Source: Ascidia mentula (lineage: Eukaryota > Chordata > Ascidiacea > Phlebobranchia > Ascidiidae). From it: 64,000 nt of DNA. Below the pieces are notes generated by a model that saw only the letters and a list, made by a program, of their open reading frames with translations, had not been told where the DNA came from and did not search any database. The DNA lies in contig OX387197.1 in assembly GCA_947561715.1 (NCBI GenBank), forward strand, positions 13,885,001 through 13,949,000, given 5' to 3'. How positions within the stretch are numbered: position 1 is the stretch's first letter; each line of letters begins with the position of its first letter. Shown piece by piece: positions 22,199-36,300 of the stretch. A program made the translations under genes and the position numbers.

Positions 22199-24686
22199 AT
22201 GTTGAAATAGGTGCACTTTTATTTTAGAGATTATTGCAAATGTCTAAAATCTGCACTCCTCCTGGTGATAATTGCAAAACCCGACTTCAACTGAAGAATA
22301 TTAAAAGTTTCTCTTGCAGTTAAAGATATAAAGAATCCAGTATTTCGGACGAATTTTTTTGCATCAAATCCAAACAGTCAAACATTGCTAAACTCCGACT
22401 CCATTCACTCGTGGACTTCGGTTTCTGTACAACTCTGACGCTAACGCGAGGCCATCCAAGAATATGTTTGAATTTTTCGACGTTGGGACCAGTTTGATTG
22501 TCCAAGTTTTGACACCAAAAAGCATAAAATTTGACTTTGCAGAAAAAGCAACCTTCGGGTCACAGACCGGCGAAATTTATTGCAACACCATTTCAATAAT
22601 GCATGACAAAGCAAATAACACATGTGTATGAAAAAGTCATTCAAAATCGTAGGTAACTAAGTAGCTTTCAGGGAACTTTTGTGATGGGTCTTCTATACTT
22701 TGACGTGAAAGGTCTAAAAACCTTCCAAAAAGGCCCAAAACAATCTTTACATGGTCATCCACTGTCATGAAAAAGGCCTGCCAGTTTGGGTTTCCTGAAA
22801 AACAACAACAAAGCATTGACATTAGTACAACTGGAATAATCAATGCACACAGCAGTCGGATCATTCCATGTTGAATCACCAAAAAATGACCTTCTATACC
22901 CTTACACTTAAAAAGTACAGTGGCACAGTCACACATGCCAAATTTTGTTTTTAAAGGTGATATTGCAAGGAAATTAAATATACCCCCTCCAACTGTTTGA
23001 TAAGTTTCAGTTATGAGATGGACCTAAAAATTGAACATCTGATAACCCCCGCACCACGCCCGACAAGGTGTATTTCGGGGTCATAAAAAAGACCAATAGG
23101 TCATTGCAATAAGGAAACAAAAAGTTAAAAACTAATTACAGATATAGGATCTGTGTTCAATTCCTTTTCAACCAACACCAATGTTATCAAAATTAACCCA
23201 GTAGTTTTCAAAATACAGGGGTTTAAAAATCCCAATTTCGACCAAAAAGGAAAGTTTGAGAGAAAGTTTGATAACTCCCAAACTACTTTTCACATTGGAC
23301 TGAAATTTGGCATGTGTGGCTGTGTACTCACCCAAAACAGATTACAATGTCTCATAATATGCGTTATGGCTTTGCAGCTTTAAAAAATACCTAAAACCGT
23401 AAAAATGAAAATGTTTTGCCATGTTTTGTTAAACTTTGCATAGTTTCTCTACCTATAGATGTTTATAAGATTTCCTACAGGATGTTTTGTATCTAGTGTT
23501 CTCATTTATTCTGTATGTTTGCAGTCATCTTCCGCATTTGCAAACATTTTAGTAGGGCTTTTTATTGATTGTATTGTTACGAGAGTGATAGTTAAACATT
23601 TACTTTTAATATAAATCTCATTGCCAGCAATTTTCGGACAAACATACTATCGGCACTATGTTTATCGAAAACATACAGTTTCGAAGCATTCAATGCATGG
23701 AAGGTAATCATGCAGCAAATGTCCTTTCATAAGATGAGAAAGATCTTTCCTAGAAATTCACCAACAATGCAGCATGATTTTGAAAATTATATGACTTATG
23801 CTGATGATCAGTTTTTCTCCAGACTGAAATCTCAAATCCGCAGTGTTAGAGCCAATCTGTTTTTATAATTGAGTTCACTTTTTTTAGTAGATCTTACACG
23901 TCGTATAGATAAATGCAATTACTGCCAAAAACATTCTGTTGTCAAAGATATTACCTTACCGTTGTCTCAGTATTTCATTGTCACTGCGGCACACCATAAA
24001 ACCACTTGAACACAAAATATGGCTGCATTTCATTGAGTTAAAACATTTTCAATCTAATTTCCTTTCAAAAGTTTACCATTAAGGCACAGAGTATGACTTT
24101 ACGAACTATTCAAATCACAGTTGTGGGACTGTACTTGCGTCCAGCAGTACAGCAGTAGGCTACTGCAGACTCCAGGCTCTTATTGGCATGTGCAATCAAG
24201 CGTAACTTTGTGCGTTTTTTTTTAACACACGCTTTAAGAAACTATAACGGGTGCATCACCTTCTGCGTCAATTTGCCTTCTTTTATCAGCAGTTGGGATT
24301 ACTGACTGATTTCATTTTTGAATCAATTAAATCCCCTGGATATTTCTTTTCATTTAATTATACTCTGCCACAGTAAGAACTGTCGAGCTTTGCCATTTTT
24401 TTCCATGTTTCTCTTGCTTACGCGCCACATGTTGGGATACCAAATAGAAAGTGGTCAAACCAAGCAGCAAACTTGATTACGAGATATAAACAAACACTTT
24501 GCCTGTGTGCACGCACAAAAATCATAAATGCAAACTGAGGGAAAGAAGAAACAAAGACAAGTCTATGACGTCACATTGCTCTCATTAATCCCATGGCAGC
24601 TGGCAGTCTAGTAAGCAATTTTTGCTACTTTTTTGTTGTTGATCGCTAAAGAAGTTTGAATTTTACGGAGTATTTTATCACTGGAA

Positions 24687-27419
24687 ATGGCTTTATTTTG
24701 CTTCGGTACAGGTTTCTGCCTGTCAGTAAAAAGGTGAGAGATTTGCATACCGATGTTTTAATTGCTGTGCTTGTAATATTATAGGGGACTTTTATTTGTA
24801 TGACATATTGAGTTGATACGCAAATTGTTGGCCCCTTTAATTTCAAGCAGTTTCGTGCTCGAATAAGTATTGTCTTTTGCAGGGCTTGGAAAACCGTGTC
24901 GTTGCCTGTACTTGGAAAAGTAAGTCTCATATACTTAATGACTGTGGATTTTAACCCCGCAAAGGCCTTCAAATTTCTGTGAATACATAATGTTGTGTTC
25001 GTTACAACTTCACAAAAAATCTCAATGTAGCAAGTCATGCTCATTCTTGAGTCGTTCATATTTGAGGTTGCATGCCACCGACAACCCTGCTTATTGGTCA
25101 TTGTGAAACATCAGTTTCTGTTTTATTTTTTTAATTCGAATGGTTTATCTTTAGAAAACCAGGTTTGGAGGTGCGACTATCGCGACTGGTAGTGGTCTTC
25201 CCAAATGTCGTGTTATCGGTAAGCGTCGGGTGCAACATATCGCATGAACATTGTAAAATCACTATGACGTCGTTGTATAGATTTTAAATTGGAGAACACG
25301 GAAAGTTTTGGAAATCGGGAAGCCAGATGCAAGCGGAAGACTTCAAATGCACGTGGTAAGCTCGGAACGTAGCAAATATCGGTTAAATCAAATTGACTGA
25401 ATTGAAGGCCGCATACCTGTGTTTCTATTAAAATACGTTTCGCCGGCGGGAAATGCCCACTTTGTAGTCCTCTGGCGGCACAATATAAAGAGGACGTCAC
25501 AAAGGAAAGTTTTTCATAATTGTTTGTTGCTGTGTGCTCTGCAATGTACCTGCAATTACTTTTTCGTCCTGTTGACAAATTAGAGGCCCATTAATGAGTC
25601 ACCAGCCCTCGGAACTGTTTAAACAGAGGATTTTTGGATTTGATTGCCATGCAGGTGCTTATACCGAGTTTTGTTTTACAGGCCAGGTTGTATCGCAACG
25701 ATGCGAAAATACACTCCACATCCCGGCGGTTTGGAAGCAACCTTTACCATTGAAGATCTCGATGGTGGTTTTCTTGCAGACCGGACGTGTATCCCGAAAC
25801 CCGGCCAAGTTTATTACACCAGAGGTTTTCGGCGAGACAATTTTTGGGATCTTGTCGTTGATCATTAGGTCGCTGGGCCGATGTGGTGATGTTGAAAAAG
25901 CTGATTGTTGGGCACTAAAACCCGGTGACGGCCCACCAGTCGCTGTTTCTCTTCAAGACAACAACATCATTGACTCGGGGCGACATACAAAATTATCACC
26001 AAGCAAACTCGGCCGCTCCCCTATTACAACAACCTGTTACCCATCTAGCGTAAAGGCTACCAAGTCTTCAGGGTACAAACAACTCAGTCCACGTGGTTTG
26101 ATGGAAATCATCAATAGGGTTGGAAACGACTCGAATAATGGCGTGGACGAAGATTACGTGCCATGTGGAGGTCCAACAGAAGCGGATTGGCTAGAGTATT
26201 ACAAGGCAGAAAAAGCTGCGCAACGTTCTCACTCCATGCAAAATCTTCGTCAAAAAGTAAAGGAATTTCCTGATCGGTTGATGCACAGTCACAAAACAGT
26301 CGTTCATTTTATCAGGTACCTCGATTGGGGAAACGTAAACAGCATGGCGACGTAACCGGCAAAACACTTGAGAATGAAAACACTCCAAATATCTCCGTCA
26401 CGTTCGGTAAGCCATAAGCATGGAGGATAATTGTTTGTGTTTTTGCGATGGTAATAAAATTGTCCCATTAGCCGCCGTGTTGGCAAAGAACAAAATATAA
26501 CGTCACCGGCGACCTACGGTAAGTTCGAAATTAGAGATAAGGAATAAAAGTGGAATGTACACTTGCTCAAAAATTTCGCTAACGGACGCATATCGCTATT
26601 TCTATGAAAATCAGTTTCGGTGGTGGGAAATGCCCAACCGTGTAGACCTCTGTCACAATGGAATGAGTACGTCACAGAGCAAACCAGCAATGCATGGGGG
26701 TCAATTTGACGGTTGAATGAGCGCATATGCGTGTGCTGTGTCATAGCGAACTTTAGGGTGTTTGGGGTAGTTTTAGTGGGGTTTTGGGCTATTTCAATCA
26801 GGTAGTACTTGGTGGTGGGAAACAAGCGGAAGAGTCGTCAGGTGCATTAGGGCACAGGGCCTTGTAAACAGGATTTCTGCAATTTAATACACATGTAGGT
26901 CCTAAAGTTTTAACCACTGTTTGATACTTTACAGGACAAGTTGTTTCGTCTCCAAATCGAAAACTCGGCCGCTCCCCGATTACAACCAGTTACACATATG
27001 GCGTGAAGACCACGGCGTCTAAACACCTCAGTCCACGCAGTTTGATTGAAATCATCGACAGAGTCGGAAACGAGTCACTCAATGAGGCGGACGAAGATTA
27101 CGTACCAGGCCAAGGTCCAACCGAAGAGGATTGGTTGGAATATTACAAGGCAGAAAAAGGTCTGCACTCCTCAAACAACAGAATCGTGGAGTTGCCGGAA
27201 AATAAGTCGATGTTAGAAGGTAATGGAGATGCGCAGAGTCGCACTGAAAGAAGTGTCCGTTTCAAGCTGCCTTCAGGACAAATTGTAAGCCCTTGCAAGT
27301 CTAATTCCCTTCAAGGCTATCATGTCCAGTTTGGCATTAACACGATGGGGAATGTGGTTGGGTCAAAACGCAAGAAGAGTTTTCTTCCAAAACCTTCTGC
27401 AAGGAAAAGCTTCTATTAG
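24687..27419 (+). CDS. Six-exon gene, unit 5; intact, most divergent protein
   Basis: Exons 24687-24733, 24883-24919, 25155-25218, 25682-26256, 26316-26406 and 26935-27419. The frame is complete. Differences from unit 1: Q240, E262, N263, L365 and Q398. Most changes alter amino acids, as in other copies, so selection on the protein sequence may be weak. Confidence 0.62.
25551..25576. other. 26-nt intron 3 length variant
   Basis: A segment beginning TGCAATTACT and ending CTGTTGAC lies here in unit 5, at 31120-31145 in unit 6, 36685-36710 in unit 7 and 57972-57997 in unit 11. Units 1-4, 8-10 and 12 read straight across. I cannot tell whether the long or short form is ancestral. It marks a copy lineage for tracing exchanges. 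Confidence 0.8.
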
Positions 27420-27777
27420 GAATTCAAAACGGGAAAATAGAAACTGAACGTTTCCGCTTTACCTTTCTAATAGTGCCAAGGCAGTAGCAGCTATATGTCG
27501 ATTCAATTGTTCAAAAAAAATTTCGCTCGATTTTGCAATGTGAATAAATTAGTGTGTATTTTGCAAAGTCGTTTGAATCGATGCACTATAACAGTCAATC
27601 TCCGCTGACCTGTAAGGGCAATTGCGATATCCAAATTCAATCCTACCTCTCTCCGGCTGGGATACACTGTAGAAAGGAGTTGAATCAATTGGAGAGAGGT
27701 GTGTAATAGACATGTATTGGACGACCCCGCAAAAAAAACAAGGTTTTAGGAGTCACGCGTGAAAGGTGGTTACTTTA

Positions 27778-30700
27778 ATGTTGAAATAGGTGCACTTTTA
27801 TTTTAGAGATTATTGTAAATGTCTAAAATCTGCACTCCTCCTGGTGATAATTGCAAAACCCGACTTCAACTGAAGAATATCAAAAGTTTCTCTTGCAGTT
27901 AAAGATATAAAGAATCCAGTATTTCGGACGAATTTTTTTGCATCAAATCCAAACAGTCAAACATTGCTAAACTCCGACTCCATTCACTCGTGGACTTCGG
28001 TTTCTGTACAACTCTGACGCTAACGCGAGGCCATCCAAGAATATGTTTGAATTTTTCGACGTTGGGACCAGTTTGATTGTCCAAGTTTTGACACCAAAAA
28101 GCATAAAATTTGACTTTGCAGAAAAAGCAACCTTCGGGTCACAGACCGGCGCCATTTATTGCAACACCATTTCAATAATGCATGACAAAGCAAATAACAC
28201 AAGTGTATGAAAAAGTCATTCAAAATCGTAGGTAACTAAGTAGCTTTCAGGGAACTTTTGTGATGGGTCTTCTATACTTTGACGTGAAAGGTCTAAAAAC
28301 CTTCCAAAAAGGCCCAAAACAATCTTTGCATGGTCATCCACTGTCATGAAAAAGGCCTGCCAGTTTGGGTTTCCTGAAAAACAACAACAAAGCATTGACA
28401 TTAGTACAACTGGAATAATCAATGCACACAGCAGTCGGATCATTCCATGTTGAATCACCAAAAAATGACCTTCTATACCCTTACACTTAAAAAGTACAGT
28501 GGCACAGTCACACATGCCAAATTTCGTTTTTAAAGGTGATATTGCAAGGAAATTAAATATACCCCCTCCAACTGTTTGATAAGTTTCAGTTATAAGATGG
28601 ACCTAAAAATTGAACATCTGATAACCCCCGCACCACGCCCCGACAAGGTGTATTTCGGGGTCATAAAAAAGATCAATAGGTCATTGCAATAAGGAAACAA
28701 AAAGTTAAAAACTATAATTACAGATATAGGATCTGTGTTCAATTCCTTTTCAACCAACACCAATGTTATCAAAATTAACCCAGTAGTTTTCAAAATACAG
28801 GGGTTTAAAAATCCCAATCTCGACCAAAAAGGAAAGTTTGATAACTCCCAAACTACTTTTCACATTGGACTGAAATTTGGCATGTGTGGCTGTGTACTCA
28901 CCCAAAACAGATTACAATGTCTCATAATATGCGTTATGGCTTTGCAGCTTTAAAAAATACCTAAAACCGTAAAAATGAAAATGTTTTGCCATGTTTTGTT
29001 AAACTTTGCATAGTTTCTCTACCTATAGATGTTTATAAGATTTCCTACAGGATGTTTTGTATCTAGTGTTCTCATTTATTCTGTATGTTTGCAGTCATCT
29101 TCCGCATTTGCAAACATTTCAGTAGGGCTTTTTATTGATTGTATTGTTACGAGAGTGATAGTTAAACATTTACTTTTAATATAAATCTCATTGCCAGCAA
29201 TTTTCGGACAAACATACTATCGGCACTATGTTTATCGAAAACATACAGTTTCGAAGCATTCAATGCATGGAAGGTAATCATGCAGCAAATGTCCATTCAT
29301 AAGATGAGAAAGATCTTTCCTAGAAATTCACCAACAATGCAGCATGATTTTGAAAATTATATGACTTATGCTGATGATCAGTTTTTCTCCAGACTGAAAT
29401 CTCAAATCCGCAGTGTTAGAGCCAATCTGTTTTTATAATTGAGTGCACTTTTTTTAGTAGATCTTACACGTCGTATAGATAAATGCAATTACTGCCAAAA
29501 ACATTCTGTTGTCAAAGATATTACCTTACCGTTGTCTCAGTATTTCATTGTCACTGCGGCACACCATAAAACCACTTGAAAACAAAATATGGCTGCATTT
29601 CATTGAGTTAAAACATTTTCAATCTAATTTCCTTTCAAAAGTTTACCATTAAGGCACAGAGTATGACTTTACGAACTATTCAAATCACAGTTGTGGGACT
29701 GTACTTGCGTCCAGCAGTACAGCAGTAGGCTACTGCAGACTCCAGGCTCTTATTGGCATGTGCAATCAAGCGTAACTTTGTGCGTTTTTTTTAACACACG
29801 CTTTAAGAAACTATAACGGGTGCATCACATTCTGCGTCAATTTGCCTTCTTTTATCAGCAGTTGGGATTACTGACTGATTTCATTTTTGAATCAATTAAA
29901 TCCCCTGGATATTTCTTTTCATTTAATTATACTCTGCCACAGTAAGAACTGTCGAGCTTTGCCATTTTTTTCCATGTTTCTCTTGCTTACGCGCCACATG
30001 TTGGGATACCAAATAGAAAGTGGTCAAACCAAGCAGCAAACTTGATTACGAGATATAAACAAACACTTTGCCTGTGTGCACGCACAAAAATCATAAATGC
30101 AAACTGAGGGAAAGAAGAAACAAAGACAAGTCTATGACGTCACATTGCTCTCATTAATCCCATGGCAGCTGGCAGTCTAGTAAACAATTTTTGCTACTTT
30201 TTTGTTGTTGATCGCTAAAGAAGTTTGAATTTTACGGAGTATTTTATCACTGGAAATGGCTTTATTTTGCTTCGGTACAGGTTTCTGCCTGTCAGTAAAA
30301 AGGTGAGAGATTTGCATACCGATGTTTTAATTGCTCTGCTTGTAATATTATAGGGGACTTTTATTTGTATGACATATTGAGTTAATACGCAAATTGTTGG
30401 CCCCTTTAATTTCAAGCAGTTTCGTGCTCGAATAAGTATTGTCTTTTGCAGGGCTTGGAAAACCGTGTCGTTGCCTGTACTTGGAAAAGTAAGTCTCATA
30501 TACTTAATGACTGTGGATTTTAACCCCGCAAAGGCCTTCAAATTTCTGTGAATACATAATGTTGTGTTCGTTACAACTTCACAAAAAATCTCAATGTAGC
30601 AAGTCATGCTCATTCTTGAGTCGTTCATATTTGAGGTTGCATGCCACCGACAACCCTGCTTATTGGTCATTGTGAAACATCAGTTTCTGTTTTATTTTTT

Positions 30701-33344
30701 TAATTCGAATGGTTTGTCTTTAGAAAACCAGGTTTGGAGGTGCGACTATCGCGACTGGTAGTGGTCTTCCCAAATGTCGTGTTATCGGTAAGCGTCGGGT
30801 GCAACATATCGCATGAACATTGCAAAATCACTATGACGTCGTTGTATAGATTTTAAGTTGGAGAACACGGAAAGTTTTGGAAATCGGGAAGCCAGATGCA
30901 AGCGGAAGACTTCAAATGCACGTGGTAAGCTCGGAACGTAGCAAATATCGGTTAAATCAAATTGACTGAATTGAAGGCCGCATACCTGTGTTTCTATTAA
31001 AGTACGTTTCGCCGGCGGGAAATGCCCACTTTGTAGTCCTCTGGCGGCACAATATAAAGAGGACGTCACAAAGGAAAGTTTTTCATAATTGTTTGTTGCT
31101 GTGTGCTCTGCAATGTACCTGCAATTACTTTTTCCTCCTGTTGACAAATTAGAGGCCCATTAATGAGTCACCAGCCCTAGGAACTGTTTAAACAGAAGAT
31201 ATTTGGATTTGATTGCCATGCAGGTACTTATACCGAGTTTTGTTTTACAGGCCAGGTTGTATCGCAACGATGCGAAAATACACTCCACATCCCGGCGGTT
31301 TGGAAGCAACCTTTACCATTGAAGATCTCGATGGTGGTTTTCTTGCAGACCGGACGTGTATCCCGAAACCCGGCCAAGTTTATTACACCAGAGGTTTTCG
31401 GCGAGACAATTTTTGGGATCTTGTCGTTGATCATTAGGTCGCTGGGCCGATGTGGTGATGTTGAAAAAGCTGATTGTTGGGCACTAAAACCCGGTGACGG
31501 CCCACCAGTCGCTGTTTCTCTTCAAGACAACAACATCATTGACTCGGAGCGACATACAAAATTATCACCAAGCAAACTCGGCCGCTCCCCTATTACAACA
31601 ACCTGTTACCCATCTAGCGTAAAGGCTACCAAGTCTTCAGGGTACAAACAACTCAGTCCACGTGGTTTGATGGAAATCATCAATAGGGTTGGAAACGACT
31701 CGAATAATGGCGTGGACGAAGATTACGTGCCATGTGGAGGTCCAACAGAAGCGGATTGGCTGGAGTATTACAAGGCCAAAAAAGCTGCGCAACGTTCTCA
31801 CTCCATGCAAAATCTTCGTCAAAAAGTAAAGGAATTTCCTGATCGGTTGATGCACAGTCACAAAACAGTCGTTCATTTTATCAGGTACCTCGATTGGGGA
31901 AACGTAAACAGCATGGCGACGTAACCGGCAAAACACTTGAGAATGGAAAGACTTCAAATATCTCCGTCACGTTGGGTAAGCCATAAGCATGGAGGATAAT
32001 TGTTTGTGTTTTTGCGATGGTAATAAAATTGACCCATTAGCCGCCGTGTTGGCAAAGAACAAAATATAACGTCACCGGCGACCTACGGTAAGTTCGAAAT
32101 TAGAGATAAGGAATAAAAGTGGAATGTACACTTGCTCAAAAATTTCGCTAACGGACGCATATCGCTATTTCTATGAAAATCAGTTTCGGTGGTGGGAAAT
32201 GCCCAACCGTGTAGACCTCTGTCACAATGGAATGAGTACGTCACAGAGCAAACCAGCAATGCATGGGGATCAATTTGACGGTTGAATGAGCGCATATGCG
32301 TGTGCTGTGTCATAGCGAACTTTAGGGTGTTTGGGGTAGTTTTAGTGGGGTTTTGGGCTATTTCAATCAGGTAGTACTTGGTGGTGGGAAACAAGCGGAA
32401 GAGTCGTCAGGTGCATTAGGGCACAGGGCCTTGTAAACAGGATTTCTGCAATTTAATACACATGTAGGTCCTAAAGTTTTAACCACTGTTTGATACTTTA
32501 CAGGACAAGTTGTTTCGTCTCCAAATCGAAAACTCGGCCGCTCCCCGATTACAACCAGTTACACATATGGCGTGAAGACCACGGCGTCTAAACACCTCAG
32601 TCCACGCAGTTTGATTGAAATCATCGACAGAGTCGGAAACGAGTCACTCAATGAGGCGGACGAAGATTACGTACCAGGCCAAGGTCCAACCGAAGAGGAT
32701 TAGTTGGAATATTACAAGGCAGAAAAAGGTCTGCACTCCTCAAACAACAGAATCGTGGAGTTGCCGGAAAATAAGTCGATGTTAAAAGGTAATGGAGATG
32801 CGCAGAGTCGCACTGAAAGAAGTGTCCGTTTCAAGCTGCCTTCAGGACAAATTGTAAGCCCTTGCAAGTCTAATTCCCTTCTCGGCTATCATGTCCAGTT
32901 TGGCATTAACACGATGGGGAATGTGGTTGGGTCAAAACGCAAGAAGAGTTTTCTTCCAAAACCTTCTGCAAGGAAAAGCTTCTATTAGGAATTCAAAACA
33001 GGAAAATAGAAGCTGAACGTTTCTGCTTTACCTTTCTAATAGTGCCAAGGCAGTAGCAGCTATATGTCGATTCAATTGTTCAAAAAAAATTTCTCGATTT
33101 TGCAATGTGAATAAATTAGTGTGTATTTTGCAAAGTCGTTTGAATCGATGCACTATAACAGTCAATCTCCGCTGACCTATAAGGGCAATTGCGATATCCA
33201 AATTCAATCCTACCTCTCTCCGGCTGGGATACACTGTAGAAAGGAGTTGAATCAATTGGAGAGAGGTGTGTAATAGACATGTATTGGACGACCCCGCAAA
33301 AAAAACAAGGTTTTAGGAGTCACGCGTGAAAGGTGGTTACTTTA
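27778..33344. repeat. Repeat unit 6 (5567 nt)
   Basis: Has a private 12-nt deletion of the GAGAGAAAGTTT type near 28840, the 26-nt intron 3 segment, and TGTAAATG near 27814, which is shared with units 7, 8, 11 and 12. Its last part, from about 32268 on, belongs to the higher-order repeat. Confidence 0.95.
30256..32988 (+). pseudogene. Gene copy, unit 6; nonsense at codon 338
   Basis: Exons 30256-30302, 30452-30488, 30724-30787, 31251-31825, 31885-31975 and 32504-32988. TGG at codon 338 is TAG (32701-32703), in the DW of the second module, which removes the last 95 residues. Other differences: E149, Q240, K226, S265, L271, L365 and K366. All splice sites are kept. A 337-residue product with one whole module and part of the second is possible. 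Because the stop lies in the last exon, the mRNA might escape nonsense-mediated decay. Confidence 0.6.
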
Positions 33345-36300
33345 ATGTTGAAATAGGTGCACTTTTATTTTAGAGATTATTGTAAATGTCTAAAATCTGC
33401 ACTCCTCCTGGTGATAATTGCAAAACCCGACTTCAACTGAAGAATATTAAAGTTTCTCTTGCAGTTAAAGATATAAAGAATCCAGTATTTCGGACGAATT
33501 TTTTTGCATCTAATCCAAAAAGTCAAACATTGCTAAACTCCGACTCCATTCACTCGTGGACTTCGGTTTCTGTACAACTCTGACGCTAACGCGAGGCCAT
33601 CCAAGAATATGTTTGAATTTTTCGACGTTGGGACCAGTTTGATTGTCCAAGTTTTGACACCAAAAAGCATAAAATTTGACTTTGCAGAAAAAGCAACCTT
33701 CGGGTCACAGACCGGCGCCATTTATTGCAACACCATTTCAATAATGCATGACAAAGCAAATAACACATGTGTATGAAAAAGTCATTCAAAATCGTAGGTA
33801 ACTAAGTAGCTTTCAGGGAACTTTTGTGATGGGTCTTCTATACTTTGACGTGAAAGGTCTAAAAACCTTCCAAAAAGGCCCAAAACAATCTTTACATGGT
33901 CATCCACTGTCATGAAAAAGGCCTGCCAGTTTGGGTTTCCTGAAAAACAACAACAAAGCATTGACATTAGTACAACTGGAATAATCAATGCACACAGCAG
34001 TCGGATCATTCCATGTTGAATCACCAAAAAATGACCTTCTATACCCTTACACTTAAAAAGTACGGTGGCACAGTCACACATGCCAAATTTTGTTTTTAAA
34101 GGTGATATTGCAAGGAAATTAAATATACCCCCTCCAACTGTTTGATAAGTTTCAGTTATGAGATGGACCTAAAAATTGAACATCTGATAACCCCCGCACC
34201 ACGCCCGACAAGGTATATTTCGGGGTCATAAAAAAGATCAATAGGTCATTGCAATAAGGAAACAAAAAGTTAAAAACTAATTACAGATATAGGATCTGTG
34301 TTCAATTCCTTTTCAACCAACACCAATGTTATCAAAATTAACCCAGTAGTTTTCAAAATACAGGGGTTTAAAAATCCCAATTTCGACCAAAAAGGAAAGT
34401 TTGAGAGAAAGTTTGATAACTCCCAACTACTTTTCACATTGGACTGAAATTTGGCATGTGTGGCTGTGTACTCACCCAAAACAGATTACAATGTCTCATA
34501 ATATGCGTTGTGGCTTTGCTGCTTTAAAAAACACCTAAAACCGTAAAAATGAAAATGTTTTGCCATATTTTGTTAAACTTTGCATAGTTTCTCTACCTAT
34601 AGATGTTTATAAGATTTCCTACAGGATGTTTTGTATCTAGTGTTCTCATTTATTCTGTATGTTTGCAGTCATCTTCCGCATTTGCAAACATTTTAGTAGG
34701 GCTTTTTATTGATTGTATTGTTACGAGAGTGATAGTTAAACATTTACTTTTAATATAAATCTCATTGCCAGCAATTTTCGGACAAACATACTATCGGCAC
34801 TATGTTTATCGAAAACATACAGTTTCGAAGCATTCAATGCATGGAAGGTAATCATGCAGCAAATGTCCTTTCATAAGATGAGAAAGATCTTTCCTAGAAA
34901 TTCACCAACAATGCAGCATGATTTTGAAAATTATATGACTTATGCTGATGATCAGTTTTTCTCCAGACTGAAATCTCAAATCCGCAGTGTTAGAGCCAAT
35001 CTGTTTTTATAATTGAGTGCACTTTTTTTAGTAGATCTTACACGTCGTATAGATAAATGCAATTACTGCCAAAAACATTCTGTTGTCAAAGATATTACCT
35101 TACCGTTGTCTCAGTATTTCATTGTCACTGCGGCACACCATAAAACCACTTGAACACAAAATATGGCTGCATTTCATTGAGTTAAAACATTTTCAATCTA
35201 ATTTCCTTTCAAAAGTTTACCATTAAGGCACAGAGTATGACTTTACGAACTATTCAAATCACAGTTGTGGGACTGTACTTGCGTCCAGCAGTACAGCAGT
35301 AGGCTACTGCAGACTCCAGGCTCTTATTGGCATGTGCAATCAAGCGTAACTTTGTGCGTTTTTTTTAACACACGCTTTAAGAAACTATAACGGGTGCATC
35401 ACCTTCTGCGTCAATTTGCCTTCTTTTATCAGCAGTTGGGATTACTGACTGATTTCATTTTTGAATCAATTAAATCCCCTGGATATTTCTTTTCATTTAA
35501 TTATACTCTGCCACAGTAAGAACTGTCGAGCTTTGCCATTTTTTCCATGTTTCTCTTGCTTACGCGCCACATGTTGGGATACCAAATAGAAAGTGGTCAA
35601 ACCAAGCAGCAAACTTGATTACGAGATATAAACAAACACTTTGCCTGTGTGCACGCACAAAAATCATAAATGCTAACTGAGGGAAAGAAGAAACAAAGAC
35701 AAGTCTATGACGTCACATTGCTCTCATTAATCCCATGGCAGCTGGCAGTCTAGTAAGCAATTTTTGCTACTTTTTTGTTGTTGATCGCTAAAGAAGTTTG
35801 AATTTTACGGAGTATTTTATCACTGGAAATGGCTTTATTTTGCTTCGGTACAGGTTTCTGCCTGTCAGTAAAAAGGTGAGAGATTTGCATACCGATGTTT
35901 TAATTGCTGTGCTTGTAATATTATAGGGGACTTTTATTTGTATGACATATTGAGTTAATACGCAAATTGTTGGCCCCTTTAATTTCAAGCAGTTTCGTAA
36001 GTATTGTCTTTTGCAGGGCTTGGAAAACCGTGTCGTTGCCTGTACTTGGAAAAGTAAGTCTCATATACTTAATGACTGTGGATTTTAACCCCGCAAAGGC
36101 CTTCAAATTTCTGTGAATACATAATGTTGTGTTCGTTACAACTTCACAAAAAATCTCAATGTAGCAAGTCATGCTCATTCTTGAGTCGTTCATATTTGAG
36201 GTTGCATGCCACCGACAACCCTGCTTATTGGTCATTGTGAAACATCAGTTTCTGTTTTATTTTTTTAATTCGAATGGTTTGTCTTTAGAAAACCAGGTTT

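Larger units (their letters stand above)
22199..27777. repeat. Repeat unit 5 (5579 nt)
   Basis: The longest unit, because of the extra 26-nt segment in intron 3 at 25551-25576 that is shared with units 6, 7 and 11. A private change of CCTAGG to CCTCGG near 25609 removes an intronic stop, so the frame of exon 4 happens to stay open upstream into the intron. Confidence 0.95.

Noticed and set aside
25594-26355. Longer 253-codon frame in unit 5 starting upstream of exon 4
   Set aside because: A chance base change removes an intronic TAG in this copy only. The acceptor before exon 4 and the phase from exon 3 are unchanged.
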